64,000 bases of DNA, from assembly GCF_030247185.1 (NCBI RefSeq), contig NC_080570.1:2914001-2978000 (forward strand). Direction: 5' to 3'. A model generated the notes under the pieces. It searched no databases and had not been told where the DNA came from. It was given only the letters and a program-made list of their open reading frames with translations. This document shows, piece by piece, positions 13,581 to 28,029 of this stretch. The stretch comes from Malaya genurostris (taxonomy: Eukaryota > Arthropoda > Insecta > Diptera > Culicidae). Every line of letters begins with the position of its first letter. Position 1 is the stretch's first letter. The position numbers and the translations under genes were made by a program.

Positions 13581-13830
13581 GCTTCGTCTTAGACTCATCA
13601 GTGCGTAGCAGTTTATGTTGAACTGCTACCTCCGACCTGACGATTCAACATAAACCGCTCGGCAGACGTAAAGTTAATGCTATTTGCAAACCACTTTTTT
13701 GAAATTACACCCAAGTGTTATTTCGAAACTGACGTCTCGGACAAAAACGAGTTTCGGCTTGCTACAGAATGTGGTAAGTTTTAGGGGCAAAAGATTTTTA
13801 GCCAATTGCTACGCACTGATGAGCAGAGTT
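13581..13830. repeat. Hairpin-forming dispersed repeat
   Basis: AGCAGTTTATGTTGAA at 13607-13622 is inverted at 13644-13659 (TTCAACATAAACCGCT), separated by about 20 bp. An outer pair, CTCATCAGTGCGTAGCAG near 13594 and its reverse complement CTACGCACTGATGAG near 13808, brackets the block. Related copies occur at 42.38-42.49 and 46.69-46.74 kb. Confidence 0.6.
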
Positions 13831-16190
13831 GCAATTTGCCAGTCATGTCAAATGACCTTGACAGATTGACTAAAATCATCGTAATCTGCAATCGGTACGG
13901 TGAAAGTGTCTGTCAAATGTAAATTTAAGCTGAAGAGGCTTTCGGAAAATCGGACCACTCGTGTCGATCCTAGATCTTCGAATCACACCTCCCAAGGCAA
14001 TATTTAATAAGAGACAAGAGAGTCCACCTCGTTACCGTACGACTCGAGAGCGTCCCAGACACTCGAACGTAGCACATCACTCGATTTTCCTTGGACCAAT
14101 TGCGTCAGTTTATCCGGTACCATCCGCCTCCATCACGGCAACAATCCTAAAAAATCCTAATTGATCTTTATATTGACATGAACTCATATTGTTCAGGCCA
14201 GGCTTGATCAAGTAGATACTTTCCGTCACATCTCCAATTATTGTTACAAACAGCAACAATTTGTTAATAATCCACAACCAACCAACCAACAATTCGTTTG
14301 TTTATTCTAGTCCTGTCATCGGCGGCGGCGAACACATGTCATCCGAAGAATTGGGTTTTCTTCGACCGCCTGTTCTAACCGGGTTATGGGAAAATGGTTC
14401 GCCTGAGTGCGCCAAAAACAGGATAATTACACTCCAAATGTTGTCGACCGGGACCGGGTTGCGACGGGAAAATATGTAGGTTCGGTTTTCTTGCCACATT
14501 TTTCTGTCCCGTTTATGTGAGCCGTGTATGTACCGTTGTGTAATTTTCCCGCTCCGTGTAAAGTTCGTTCACATATGGGGCAAGCCACAGCAACAGCGGA
14601 TCATATGGCACCGTCTGAATTCCGGAACCCGTATCCTTGCAAAGAGAGGGGGAATAGTATTTTAACGAAAGTCATATTTTCTGCCTCAGTCCTGGGTTCT
14701 TGATTGATTTGCATTTTTCACCTATTCCCAGCTCAAACCAGCCCAAGTTCCCTCGAGTTTGGACTGTCATCTGGCACGGTCTCGTTTTAGTTTTTTTTTT
14801 TGTTTTTTATAAAAAAAATATATCACTTCAATGAGCCGGTTGAAATTCAAAAAATGGGAATTCCTTAGCAGTGCTTCGAAAGGTTATGGGAAATGTTTCT
14901 AGTCTGGCCCAAAACGTGTGTAAAATATTTCAAAAATGTCCCTGTTTCCGTGTGAATTTTCTTACTTCATCTTTCACTTTTCGTTTTTCGATTTTACATC
15001 TAGTTAGGCCTCTTTGTACTCATCGAAATCCAGTTCCGCATCGTGATCCACGAATTTTGACAACATTCAGCACACCCTTCGCCAGTGCATTGTCACTGAA
15101 CCGAGAAACTGCAAGCTGCTTTTCTTCTATCAGCTGACCATCTGACCAAACCAGAGAGCATTTAAATGTCTTCGTTTTCTTCGATGGCACTATTCCAACT
15201 TATCATCTACAAAACGCATCTTCTGCCAGAGCCAGGGTCCATTTCTCTCTGCCTTAGTCGCGCCTTTTTTTTCATCCATCCTTGGCAACTGCGAATCTCC
15301 CGGGGCCCACAAAGAAGAAAAGTCTACTCCGAAGAGGTAATTGTTTCCGTATTCGTTACAGAGCTAATTGTTTATCCTCTGTGTTTCCCTCTCCCATTCC
15401 TGTCGAGTTGGTTCTACTGTGCAAATCTTACGTTCCTATCGCATATTGCTGCTGCTGCTGCTCGTATACGAAGTTGGCAGAATAAAGGACAATTTTCGCG
15501 CTCTGATTTGATATTCCTTCGTCTCGCTCCGCGCGCTGCGCCACCGAAACTATCGTAGACTTGAGGTAGCCTGACACGACGGGGATCTCGGAGGCCAATT
15601 TTCGAGGTGATTGAAAAGAATCTTAAGCACCCGACCCGAGGGGTTGGTTGTTCGCGCGGTGCGCCAGAATCAGTTGTGATTGCTGGATGTATTTTGGCGC
15701 CATTCGTTGTTATGCAAAATTTTACTGATGATTGGGTCTGATTGGGTGATATAATTTTTCCGATGGCTTTATTATCGGTTATAATACAAACGTGTGGTTT
15801 ATGACACTAAACCTTTAATTTTCAGTTAATTGGCTTTCTCTTGGAAATATAAATTCATATTTCAATTGAAACATGCCAAGGTCATTTTGCCGAATGTCAT
15901 TTGTCGAATTGATAATTTCGTCGATTTTGGTAGTGTACTTAGGAAGTTACAGATTCTGGATTGTGGCTGGCACTTTCGATGGTGGATCACCGGTGAGACC
16001 CTGATTCATCTATGAGGAATACCTTTGATGAGGATCCCTAGTGGGTTAGTGCAAGTAAATGCTCTTTTTGTAGTCAAAATAATGTGTGATATTTTCTGCA
16101 TAGTAATAAACTTACCGATTTGGTGAAATGGTTTATTCAGTAAAATGTCATTCAGCGAATCGGTTTCCGGCGTAATGGCGTAACGGCGTA
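13831..16190. other. No recognised gene; a few CGAAATG-type repeat scraps
   Basis: Mixed sequence, GC-richer at 14.3-14.65 and 15.2-15.6 kb. Overlapping frames at 15.17-15.56 kb lack domains. GGTCATTTTGCCGAATGTC near 15.88 kb and the stretch before 16.19 kb resemble arms of the foldback family at 11.35 kb. Confidence 0.4.
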
Positions 16191-17044
16191 ACAGTTCGGC
16201 TGATAAGTTCGTATCGTTTAATAGAAACACACATTTTTTTGCCAAAATTCGTTTTTATTATTCAACATAATTGCCATCAGTGGCGATACAGCAATTATAG
16301 TGATCTTCTAACTTTTCGATACCATTTTTGTCGTGCAGTCCACTCAGCTGACTGTCGATTGGACTCCGGAGTGAATTGATGGAGCCATGTTTCGTCCATT
16401 GTTATATATCGACGAAAAAAATCGGTTTTATTTCGATATAACAGCTCCAAACACTGCTCAGAATCATCAATTCGTTGTTGTTTTTGATCGATTGTGAGCT
16501 CACGCGGCACCCATTTTGCACAAAGCTTTCTCAGATCCAAATATTCGTGAATAATATGTCCAACACGATCCTTTGATATCTTTAGGGTGTCAGCTATCTC
16601 GATCAACTTCACTTTACGGTCATTGCAAATCATTTTGTGGATTTTTTTCACGTTTTCATCGGTAACAGCCTCTTTTGGACGTCCAATGCGTTCATCGTCT
16701 TCGGTGCTCATATGACCAGTACGAAATTTTGCAAACCACTTACGAATTGTTGCTTCGCCCGGTGCAGAGTCTGGATAACACTCATCAAGCCATTTTTTTG
16801 TATCGGCGGCACTTTTTTTCATCAAAAAGTAGTGTTTCATCAACACACGAAATTCCTTTTTTCCATTTTTTCACAATAACTAAAGTACCTTCACTCAAAA
16901 TGCAATATCTCACAAACTAATAATCAGACAGCTGTCAAATTTATACACGTATCTTTTGAGGGTTGGTACTAACTGAAAATGGTATGGGTTTAATTCTAAT
17001 GGCGCCATCTCATAGAAACGATACGAACTTTTCAGCCGATCTGT
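16191..17044 (-). mobile_element. Mariner element, internal-deletion copy (family A)
   Basis: An 854-bp element flanked by TA on both sides. The terminal inverted repeats start ACAGATCGGCTGAAAAGTTC on the right (reverse complement of the + strand) and ACAGTTCGGCTGATAAGTTC on the left. The minus-strand frame 16846-16295 carries the N-terminal helix-turn-helix region and the first catalytic Asp (TMDETWLH). The frame then jumps to 3' sequence: the region with the second and third Asp residues is deleted. It cannot encode active transposase but keeps both ends. It sits inside older CGAAATG-type repeat sequence. The same family occurs at 60.2 kb. Confidence 0.88.
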
Positions 17045-17761
17045 TAACTTTCAACGGAACGAATTTCAGCAAAATAAATAAACTCCCTGGTAACTTCGTC
17101 AAATTAGCTAATTCGCCGCATTGGTTTGTTAATTCAAAGCGTTTATTTTTGATTGCCCATTGATGATTCGAGAGAGGCCACAGAAACACCACATAAAATC
17201 CCTTCTTCAACTGCATCTGTCTAGGTTTATTCGTTTTACCTTGTTCGCATGAAGCTAAATTTTAATGCCTAAGTCCGCAGCCAATTCAAGCGATGCGATG
17301 GCAAGATGGGATTGCAAAAATTACGTTACTATTTCAAAGACTAGGCTATCACCGAAATCCGTTCCACCGAAAGCCATGCAATGTTTGCATCAAATGGATT
17401 CAAACATTACATAAATACTTTCGATCCCTTGCAAATGGCGTTCGATTTCTAACACACTATGAAAAAACGAAAGCCGACATCGATGATCGAGATTGAAAAC
17501 AAAATCGAGTCCATTGGCACCGAGCATACACACATAAGCACAAGTTTTCAACCGAGCTGAGGAAACCATAACTACGGTACAGGTACGAATGTCTGCTACC
17601 GGTGTGCGATTTTCGTTGAACACGGTGTACACAAAATATAGCCGAAAACACATTTTTTATATTGCGCCTAAGCGCAATGTCTTTCCTGACAATTTCCCGA
17701 AAGATTCGTTCATAGCCAAACCCCTAAACAACTAGGAAAGTTAAACCAAAGCATTTGTCTA

Positions 17762-18245
17762 TACACTGGGGTCTTTTTTACGCGGTTTTTATGTGGTTTC
17801 TTTTTTCGTGACTTTTTTTATGCGGATTTCCGAAGTTACGCGGTTTTTCTCTTACGCGAATTTCAGAAATTACACGATTTTTTTACGCGGATTTCCCAAG
17901 TTATCCCGAAACTTTTTTAAAGTCAACTCTTCGACACATAGAAAATTTTCAATTTTTTTCAAAAAAAAAGTTACACCAGATTACACCAGAACTCGACGTT
18001 TCATGCATTTCTAAGACACCTGACATAAAAAAAATTTCTTCCATTTTGCGGTTTTTTCTACGCGGATTTCCGAAGTTACGCGGTCTCAAATTCCCAGTCC
18101 CAAAGTCGATCACAACAAAAAAAAATAATTTTTTTTCGAGTGCAACAACAGATCTGGAGTTAAGCGATTTTTTACGCGAATTTCTGAAGTTACGCGGTAT
18201 TTTTACGCGATACGTATCCCCCACGTAAAAAGAGACCTCAGTGTA
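17762..18245. mobile_element. MITE with ACGCGG-rich body (copy 1)
   Basis: About 484 bp with terminal inverted repeats: left TACACTGGGGTCTTTTTTAC, right (reverse complement) TACACTGAGGTCTCTTTTTA. TA-type flanks are seen on both sides. The body is filled with variants of TTTACGCGGATTTCCGAAGT and contains CATTTCTAAGAC. It has no coding capacity. Confidence 0.75.
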
Positions 18246-19311
18246 TAACCAATATTCAGGGTGAAATATTTTTCCACGGAATTATTATTTATGTGAATAT
18301 TGTAAATGGAACTAATTCCTTGTAGTCAGTAAATGCTTCTAGCATGTAGATATTATTAGGTTATAACCAAACAAGCTCACTTGTGCTGAACCGTTCGACC
18401 TTCGCTTCAAGTAAATATCTTAATGTTCACCTAATGGGGTTGAATTTTATCCGGATCCGATTTCAAGTTTCAAAAATACAGTGGAAAGTTAAAAATACAA
18501 TTGACATAACAAAGAAGTACGAAAAATTTCCAAACAGATTTTGGAACTATTTGCATTCATAGGCCTGGCTATTTGATGAATGTAAAAACTTACTACACTA
18601 TGACGGTGTGCGGGTTCCGGATTCGAAAACAGTCAAAGTCAAAGTTCTGAAACTTACATCAATTTCTCATGCAATGCTAATGAGAATGGCAACATCACAC
18701 CACTAGGTGGATTATACAGGTTTTTTGCATTTCATATGAGAGATTACATACAAATCAATTCGCTCCATCTCATTCTGCTCCCATTTGATGCCGATCTATT
18801 GACCAAATGTCATCATAGACACACGGGGAGGCATGAGATAGAAACTTGTGAGCACTTAGTTATTTGACCTTTTGGCAACCATTTCATCGAATTTAATTGT
18901 TAATTGAAAAATGTGCTACAGACCATTAATATCGAACAAAAAAAAAATTTTAGAAAATTTTATGATTTGAAAAAATGGCGAATTCGGTTGAACGATCTTT
19001 TCGGTGATGTAACCCTAAGTAGTAATCTATCGTTTCCGTTGGTGTGGGTCACGTTTTAGTAGATTATTGGTCTAAATTTTTATCATTCAAGAAGTTTTGT
19101 TAGGATTTGTTCTCTCGCTTCTAAAGTCTGGATGACACTGGTGACACTCGTTCTGAATTTGTTTGAAATAAATTATCCACATAACGATCTGTTAACGGAA
19201 ACGAACCGGAACAATACAAAAAATCTCGTTATGAGGCTCATCTGGGAAATTCAATCAAAGAAGTAATTATTTTGAGAAAATACCCAAATTCCAAATAAAA
19301 AAAAATCTGAA

Positions 19312-19399
19312 GTTGACCGGGTCGACGATTCAATGCATAGGACACTAGCCTTGCAAGCCAGTTGTCGTATGTTCGAGCCCCGATCTGGAAGAATTCTTA
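19312..19399 (+). mobile_element. tRNA-derived SINE, 5' half (interrupted)
   Basis: The sequence from GTTGACCGGG through GTTCGAGCCCC (RNA polymerase III box B-like) to GAATTCTTA matches the inverted complete copy at 53116-53310. It stops abruptly at TTA 19397-19399, where a 2.3-kb foldback element begins. The remaining half resumes at 21685. The style resembles mosquito Feilai SINEs (inference). Confidence 0.75.
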
Positions 19400-21684
<2,285 letters not shown>

Positions 21685-21804
21685 TTAGTGTGTTTTGAAT
21701 GGTAGCTCCAGCCATGCAATGGTTCAGTAGGCTATGCATCGGCTGCGAAGTCTCTTGAGACAGAAAGTCAAATGAAACACAAGGAATGTAATAGGCATTG
21801 CTTT
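21685..21804 (+). mobile_element. tRNA-derived SINE, 3' half (continuation of 19312-19399)
   Basis: It resumes at TTAGTGTG and continues through GCCATGCAATGGTTC, TGCGAAGTCTCTTGAGACAG and AAGGAATGTAATAGGCATTGC. This is the 3' body of the SINE seen complete in the opposite orientation at 53116-53310. With the TTA counted once, the two halves form one continuous SINE. Confidence 0.75.
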
Positions 21805-22502
21805 GAAAGTGGATGATTATGACTTTCGTAAAAACGACACTAAAAAATTAGTTTGGATTAAAAAATCCTTTTCCTCAAAAGATCCTATCTTGTAATGTAT
21901 GGACGGGTGTTAGGGAACATAATTACCTATCTTGGGATTAAATTTCATCACAATCAAAAATTGCGTTTTCTTGTAAATTGACTTTGAATTTTAAAAATAG
22001 ATTTTTTTTTCGGGTGATTAAGAATTTTTTCTATATTTTTATTCTAAAATTTGACTAACTTTGTGATAAATACTCACACATCAATTATTTATAGGACTTG
22101 TCATTTTTCGACTACAGTTTTTTGGTAAAAATTGGTTTCGTTTTTCAACGAACACAATTTAAATAATTTAAAAGAATATCTCCTTCGCCATTTCTTTCAA
22201 AAACATTCTTGAAAACATTTTCTATAAAAAAATCGTGTGTCTCAACTTAATATGATCTGTTTTTGAACTAGTATTGCCAATAACTTCAGTTCAAAAAGCG
22301 CTATCTGAATGCATCAATCTCGAATTTTATTTCATTTAATTTACTTTACAAAATGTTTATTGTGTAGAAGAAGAGAAAAATCAAAATGCTTGAGAAAATT
22401 TTCTCAGAAACACCCAAAGTTGCTTGATTAAAATAGCTTCACTACTAAAATCACTAAATGATAAGAAGCCACCCTAATACCGTATATATCCAAAGTATCA
22501 TT

Positions 22503-24032
22503 TCTGTATAAAATGTTCATTTCGACCTAAGTAACAATGAGAGATTCTGTTTGTTTACTTTCTCTTTCGATTATTGCGAAATATTCCTGCTTTTTTCGGT
22601 TATTTCTTCAGTGCAGATTAAAAGATGATAGCTTTAGTTATTATTATCGGTAAATAAAGCTTGCTTCAGATAGAATTGGAGCAAAGACAATTGCCTGTAT
22701 TTCAGTTATTTATTATTGAATTCAAGATCTTTTTTTAAACAAATGTAGCGTTTTCTTCTTACTATTAAGAAAAAATACTGATAAAATTATTCGTCACGGT
22801 TTCGAGGGAATTCTTGATTTTTTCCTGTAACGCGGCTCATTAGGCGGCACACACCTTCTTCGTCTATTGTTTTAGCTATCTTATTCCATCAGGTCGTCAT
22901 CTGATTGATGTCTTTAACAACCTTTTCCTTGAGTCTCCTCTTCATGATTGCCCAGTATTTCTCAATAGGGCGGAACTGGGGGCAGTTGGGTGGGTTAAGG
23001 TTTTTCGGAACAAACTGACCCCTTTCTCTGCATACCATTCTTGAACGACTTTGCTGTAATGACAGCTTGCCAAATCTGGCCAAAACATTACGGGATGGTC
23101 GTGGGATCGAATGAACGGCAAAGTTCCTTTTTGGAGACACTCTTTTTGGTATAGTTCCGATGTCATTGTCTTATTTGTAACGAAAACTTTCGTTTTTTGC
23201 CACAGCTGCAAATGCCCTGCCAAATCATAAATTTTGTTGCAAATTTGTCGGCAAAAACAAATTTAAATTTGGCTGGAACATCCCCCCGAGCCGTTGCCAA
23301 GTAAAATTTTTGACCTGGGATTTACCCGAAGTCAGCCTTGACATATGTTTCATCGTTCATCAGAAGACACCCGTCGAACTTGGTCAGCACCTGGTCATAT
23401 AGTTTCCGAGCACAAATTTTGATCACACTATTCTGTTTTATGGTCCGATTTGGCTGTTTGCTAGCTCGATACGACTTGATTCCTTCCCGGAGTCGCGTTC
23501 TCCTCACGGTACTATGGGCAGCACCGAATTTTCTGGCCAAATCACGGTCCGACAGAATAGAATTCCTATTAATCGTCTTCAAAATCTTACCACACAGTTT
23601 CCGGTCGACAGTTCCACTCCGACGATTGGCTTGAGGCTTCCGAATCGTCGGCAATGTTTCCTTATACTGTTACTGCACCATACGGTATTTCTGGACAATT
23701 TCAGCTGTTTAGCTAGCCTAGATGCAGACCACAATGGATTTTCCAAAAAACTGTGCACAATTTTTTCCCTTCTTTCGACTTCCATGTTGATTGTTTACAA
23801 AGTACAGTCGATTTGCGAAATGTCAAAAATCATACGTGAAACTGACAAAATTCCCGACACGTGGGCGCCAAGAACTTCCAAATCCCTCCACCAGGAGCGC
23901 CACAATATGAGCAAAAGTTTGTTCCAATTCTTAATGAAGCAAGCTTTAATTGGAGAGAAGGATTGCTAAGAGTACCGTAATAATCGAGAATCTCTCATTG
24001 TTACTTAGGTCGAAATGAACATTTTATGCAGA
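22503..24032 (-). mobile_element. Degenerate Tc1/mariner-superfamily element with DD37E triad (ITmD37E-like)
   Basis: About 1.53 kb bounded by near-identical inverted repeats of ~46 bp (22503-22548 and 23987-24032), which include ATGTTCATTTCGACCTAAGT. The minus-strand transposase starts at 23785 (MEVERREKIVHSFLENP) with a helix-turn-helix region. It contains MNDETYVK (first Asp), WPDLASCHYSK (second Asp) and RPIEKYW (Glu). Counting across one evident frameshift gives 37 residues between the second Asp and the Glu. Several frameshifts and stops make it a pseudogene. The DD37E spacing is the hallmark of the ITmD37E group described from mosquitoes. Confidence 0.85.
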
Positions 24033-27000
24033 TTTGTCCTGAAGACATCGCATCTCTAAAGTATAATACTAGGTCACAAATATTTTTGTCCTCCTAAATT
24101 ATGGATTCGGACCACTGTGCAGTGTATGAAATGTCCTATTCGGTGAAATGACCTTAACCGGAACAAAGACGGGATGATGGGATAATACTACTATCAATTG
24201 TACTATGAAGTATTACAAAAGATTTTTTTCACATAAATTATTCCTGTTACTCAATACATTACTTACACAAATTTTAGCTATTTTTATGTATGATTTCAGC
24301 ATTTCATGTAAAATCCATTTTGGAACGTTTTTTTTATTCTGATCATAAGTTCACAAGGATCGCTTTGATTCGATAACACCGAAATATGGGACTGATGTGT
24401 TTTTCAAAATATCAAAAACGATTTTCTAGAAAACTAATAGAGTTCAACGGATAACGTAAGAGTATTCGATTATTTTCTAAAAAATCTGTGATGAGAGTGG
24501 ACATTTAGAAAACTCACCTAGTTTATTACAGAACTCCAATGACTTACGATAGATCAATTTCATTTTTCTTACAAAGAATATGTTGATATTGACAATATCA
24601 ACACAAAAACTATTATCTTTCAACAAGTTCGTGTTTAAGAATCTGTTGATCAATCAAACTTTGTGAAATAATATTCACATCAAATTTTGAATCAGAATGT
24701 TTCGACACAAACACGATCCAATCAAAATACGTATAGTTGACAGGATCCTCTTCAAAGCCATCACTAGCTGGCATCGCATGGCCTCGGTAGATCGATCTGT
24801 ACCACTCGAAAGTCGGTGTCGATCTGGGTACCTGTTGTGGGATGATATTTTCCCAAACCTGTTATACCTGTCAGTCGCCGGTAGAAGAAACCACTAGGAA
24901 CAACACACGAAAAAAAAAAAACGAAGCAGAACTCAATCACTGGCACCAACCGAAGAACCAAGACAAGGATCATTAGTAATCAGAACTTTGCTTTTTTAAT
25001 GGACCATCAAAAAGGCGAATCGGCCGTCCTGTTCTAGCCTGGCATTCTACTATCGTAGATCGCTCACTCCCACGCAGGACACGATCACTGGCAGCACACA
25101 TAAACACGTGTGAGTTTGCGTGCTCCCGTCCATAAGTTCGCAAGGATTTTCGGCGATTTCACTTTCACAGCAGCAGCAGCAGCAGCAGCAACATCGGTAA
25201 CAGAAGAAAGAGAATAAGAAAAAAGGCAGAAGGCACGTCTCGAATGCAATCCTGCCGAAAGGACGGAGAAAGGAAAATCCTGATTTTGCTACCGCTTCGT
25301 TGTCCCCGTCTCACTCTCTTCTGCCGGTATGTGTGTGACCAAACGGAGGCAACCCCAGACGAAGTGCATTTTTTCTGTCCTGGTCAGCTGAGAGGAAGAA
25401 AAGGATAACCGTAAACCTTGGGCAGAAAAAAACAGTGAGGTCGATCCAGCTGATTGCAATAAGAACATGGGCTTATTTTTGCGCCTTTTTCTTGCCTGCG
25501 GACTGTGAGACTGTGGTGGTTCCCAATTGGGTTTGCGTCACAGATTGGTGAAAAAAAAGAATCTCTAGTCAGTCAATCAGTTTCTAGTCGATCCTTGACA
25601 GGAGTGGATGTTGGAGGGTTCATCTCGAGACATGAGAATGACGAGGATCTGTTGTTTTTTTTTTTCGTTGATAATATTATGCACGAAATTATAGCCGATA
25701 ATTTATTTCTGTCTCATTACGTAATCTGTCACAATCGGGATTGCGCTTAGGAGAAAGCTGGTTTCCAGCAGCGTTGTTTTCACGGGAAATGGACTATTTT
25801 GAAGGGATTGGTGGACCTTTTTGGCCTCTTGGTGCGTCTGTTGATGCATTCTGGGCGATGGGAAGCTGTTGAAGATAGAAGGGGGTTCTGATTTTGTATG
25901 CCGCGACGGAAGAAGAGGGGTCAACCGGATCCAGTGGACCATTAAAAGTTGCCCGTTGGTAAATTAAATTTTCCGAGGTGATTTTTTATCGCTACTTTCT
26001 CATCAAACTCATCGCATTGTCGCATTGTTTCCGCACCGACAACCAACTGACAACTGCATACAGATCTTGACCGGTGTCCCTCCGGTCTCCGGTTTGATGG
26101 TTCCCTGACAGATGTGTTGATGTTATCCGGTTTGATCCCGGGGTCAGCTTTATTGCGCTCTAGAAAATCGCACATCTCGGAAATTCATTGAGGTACGGCT
26201 AGGGTATTGGGTGTTCTGTTGTTTGACGACTTCGAAATTTTCTTTAAGTTTATCGTCTTTTCTTACTTGCATGTGATTTTTTTTATAATGCTTGGGATGC
26301 CTACAAACTTCCTACTATCGATCGATCGAGCAACACATTGACCAGCTTTCAAAACCCTAATACAGAGTAATATCAAATCCAAATACTTTTCAATCGCCTA
26401 GGTGTCTGTTCCAGGATGCGCAAGTAAGAAGCGAGTTTCTTCAATTTGCCAAATTGAAAAACTGATTTGTTATGGAATCATCTAAAATTTCTACATTTGA
26501 TGTTTTGTAATTCAAAAAAGTTTTTTTCCTAGAATCGTTTAAGGATTTCACGTGATTGAGAATTTTTCCGAGATGTCCTGTAGAGAAACTGTTTCAGAAA
26601 ATATTAGAATTTAATACAAATTTTAGGCTTGCGGAATTATGATCTCACCAATTGCGCTAAACTCCTGGAAATTTTTTTTTGTTGAATCTCCAAATTAAAC
26701 GCCAAGAACAACTCATACCTGGTATTCGATTTTTGTCTCACTCATTACCCACGTTAAAAATTTTGTTCTGGAACATAATCGGTTTCATATACCGCTTTAC
26801 CAGTTTCTCTAGTCAATAGTTCAAAGGTAGCACAATTCTTGTGCTATATTCTGCCTGTGTTCAAGAAGGTTTAGGTAGTGGGAAATTCCGAACGACAGGT
26901 GCTATGTTATAGCTTTTATTTTCAAACGGATCTACACACGGATCTTCCGTATCAACAAACAAGCAAAATGAGTCATGATTTCACATATAATAGTGTATTG

Positions 27001-28029
27001 TTATGCTATGAAAACACACCACGAATATTCGTTCTATTTCGAAATATTTTATGATCTGAAAAACTCGCGGTTTATTCTTTGCTGCATGTTTACTATCTTT
27101 TAGCTTTTCAAGGTCTAAGAAATGTAGACTAGTGGAAAGTTAGTTTGCTCTCTACGACCACATATTTCTAGTCAGATCAGTTTTTTATGTTTGACAAATT
27201 CATGGAATGGAAAGAAATGGGCTGACTAACAATGTCAACTCGAATTGTAGAGAAGTTTTGTGTTTGAAGTTGTCGCAATCAATGTCCATTTACGTCAGTT
27301 TTACGTTTCATATATTCATGTTCGTTCCTACGTCTTCACACACCACTGAAGAAAGGTTAGGTTTTTGCCGAAGCTTTTTTCTTCGAACAGGAATAATCGA
27401 TAAAAACGACGAATCCTACAACAGAATTTAAGTCAATCTGTGTAAAAAATCTTGTCCAGACTCACATTTTTGTTTCACTGTCTTTGTAGAAAACTAATTT
27501 TATGCTCATGTTTGTGTAAAGTCGAAACAAATCTCAAACTTTTTTTCTTGAGATTTCCGAAATAGCAAATGTAGGAAAATGTCTTAGAAATTCATGAAAC
27601 ATTGTGATCAGTTATTTCAAAATCCCAGAGTGTCGATTTTTCCAAAATATTTTCATTCATTTCTAAGACATTTGAAAAATAAAATGTTTTTTTTTTCGAA
27701 TTCTCTAACTTATGCGATTTTTGTAGTTAAAAAAAAACTTTTTATCTTGAAAGTCCCGTTTTGCAATCGTGAACTGTTGCTAGGTAACATAAATACTTAT
27801 CCCTTAGACAAACTGTGTCTGTTTTTGTTCGTTTGTAAATCGATTTAAAAAATTTTAAATCAATTTTTTCCACCGTGGGACTCAATTCGGATTTTTTCCG
27901 AAGTATTTTTCAAAAATTTGAGTAATTTTGTGAATGTAATCCATACGACCATGTTTTTGATCAGTCATTTATCGATTTCATTCATTTGAACAAAATCTGG
28001 GAAAAAAGAAGCCTAGATAAAATTCCGGA
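24033..28029. other. Intergenic region, no gene recognised
   Basis: Apart from the CAG run at 25.17 kb and scraps of the TTTCTAAGACATTTG repeat at 27.57-27.68 kb, I see no coding structure. The 24.7-26.2 kb stretch is comparatively GC-rich and free of obvious repeats, so it could hold regulatory DNA, but nothing specific supports that. Confidence 0.4.
25168..25191. repeat. Short CAG trinucleotide run
   Basis: Eight CAG units in a GC-richer, non-repetitive stretch (about 25.0-25.5 kb). No open gene structure that I can support includes it. Confidence 0.8.
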
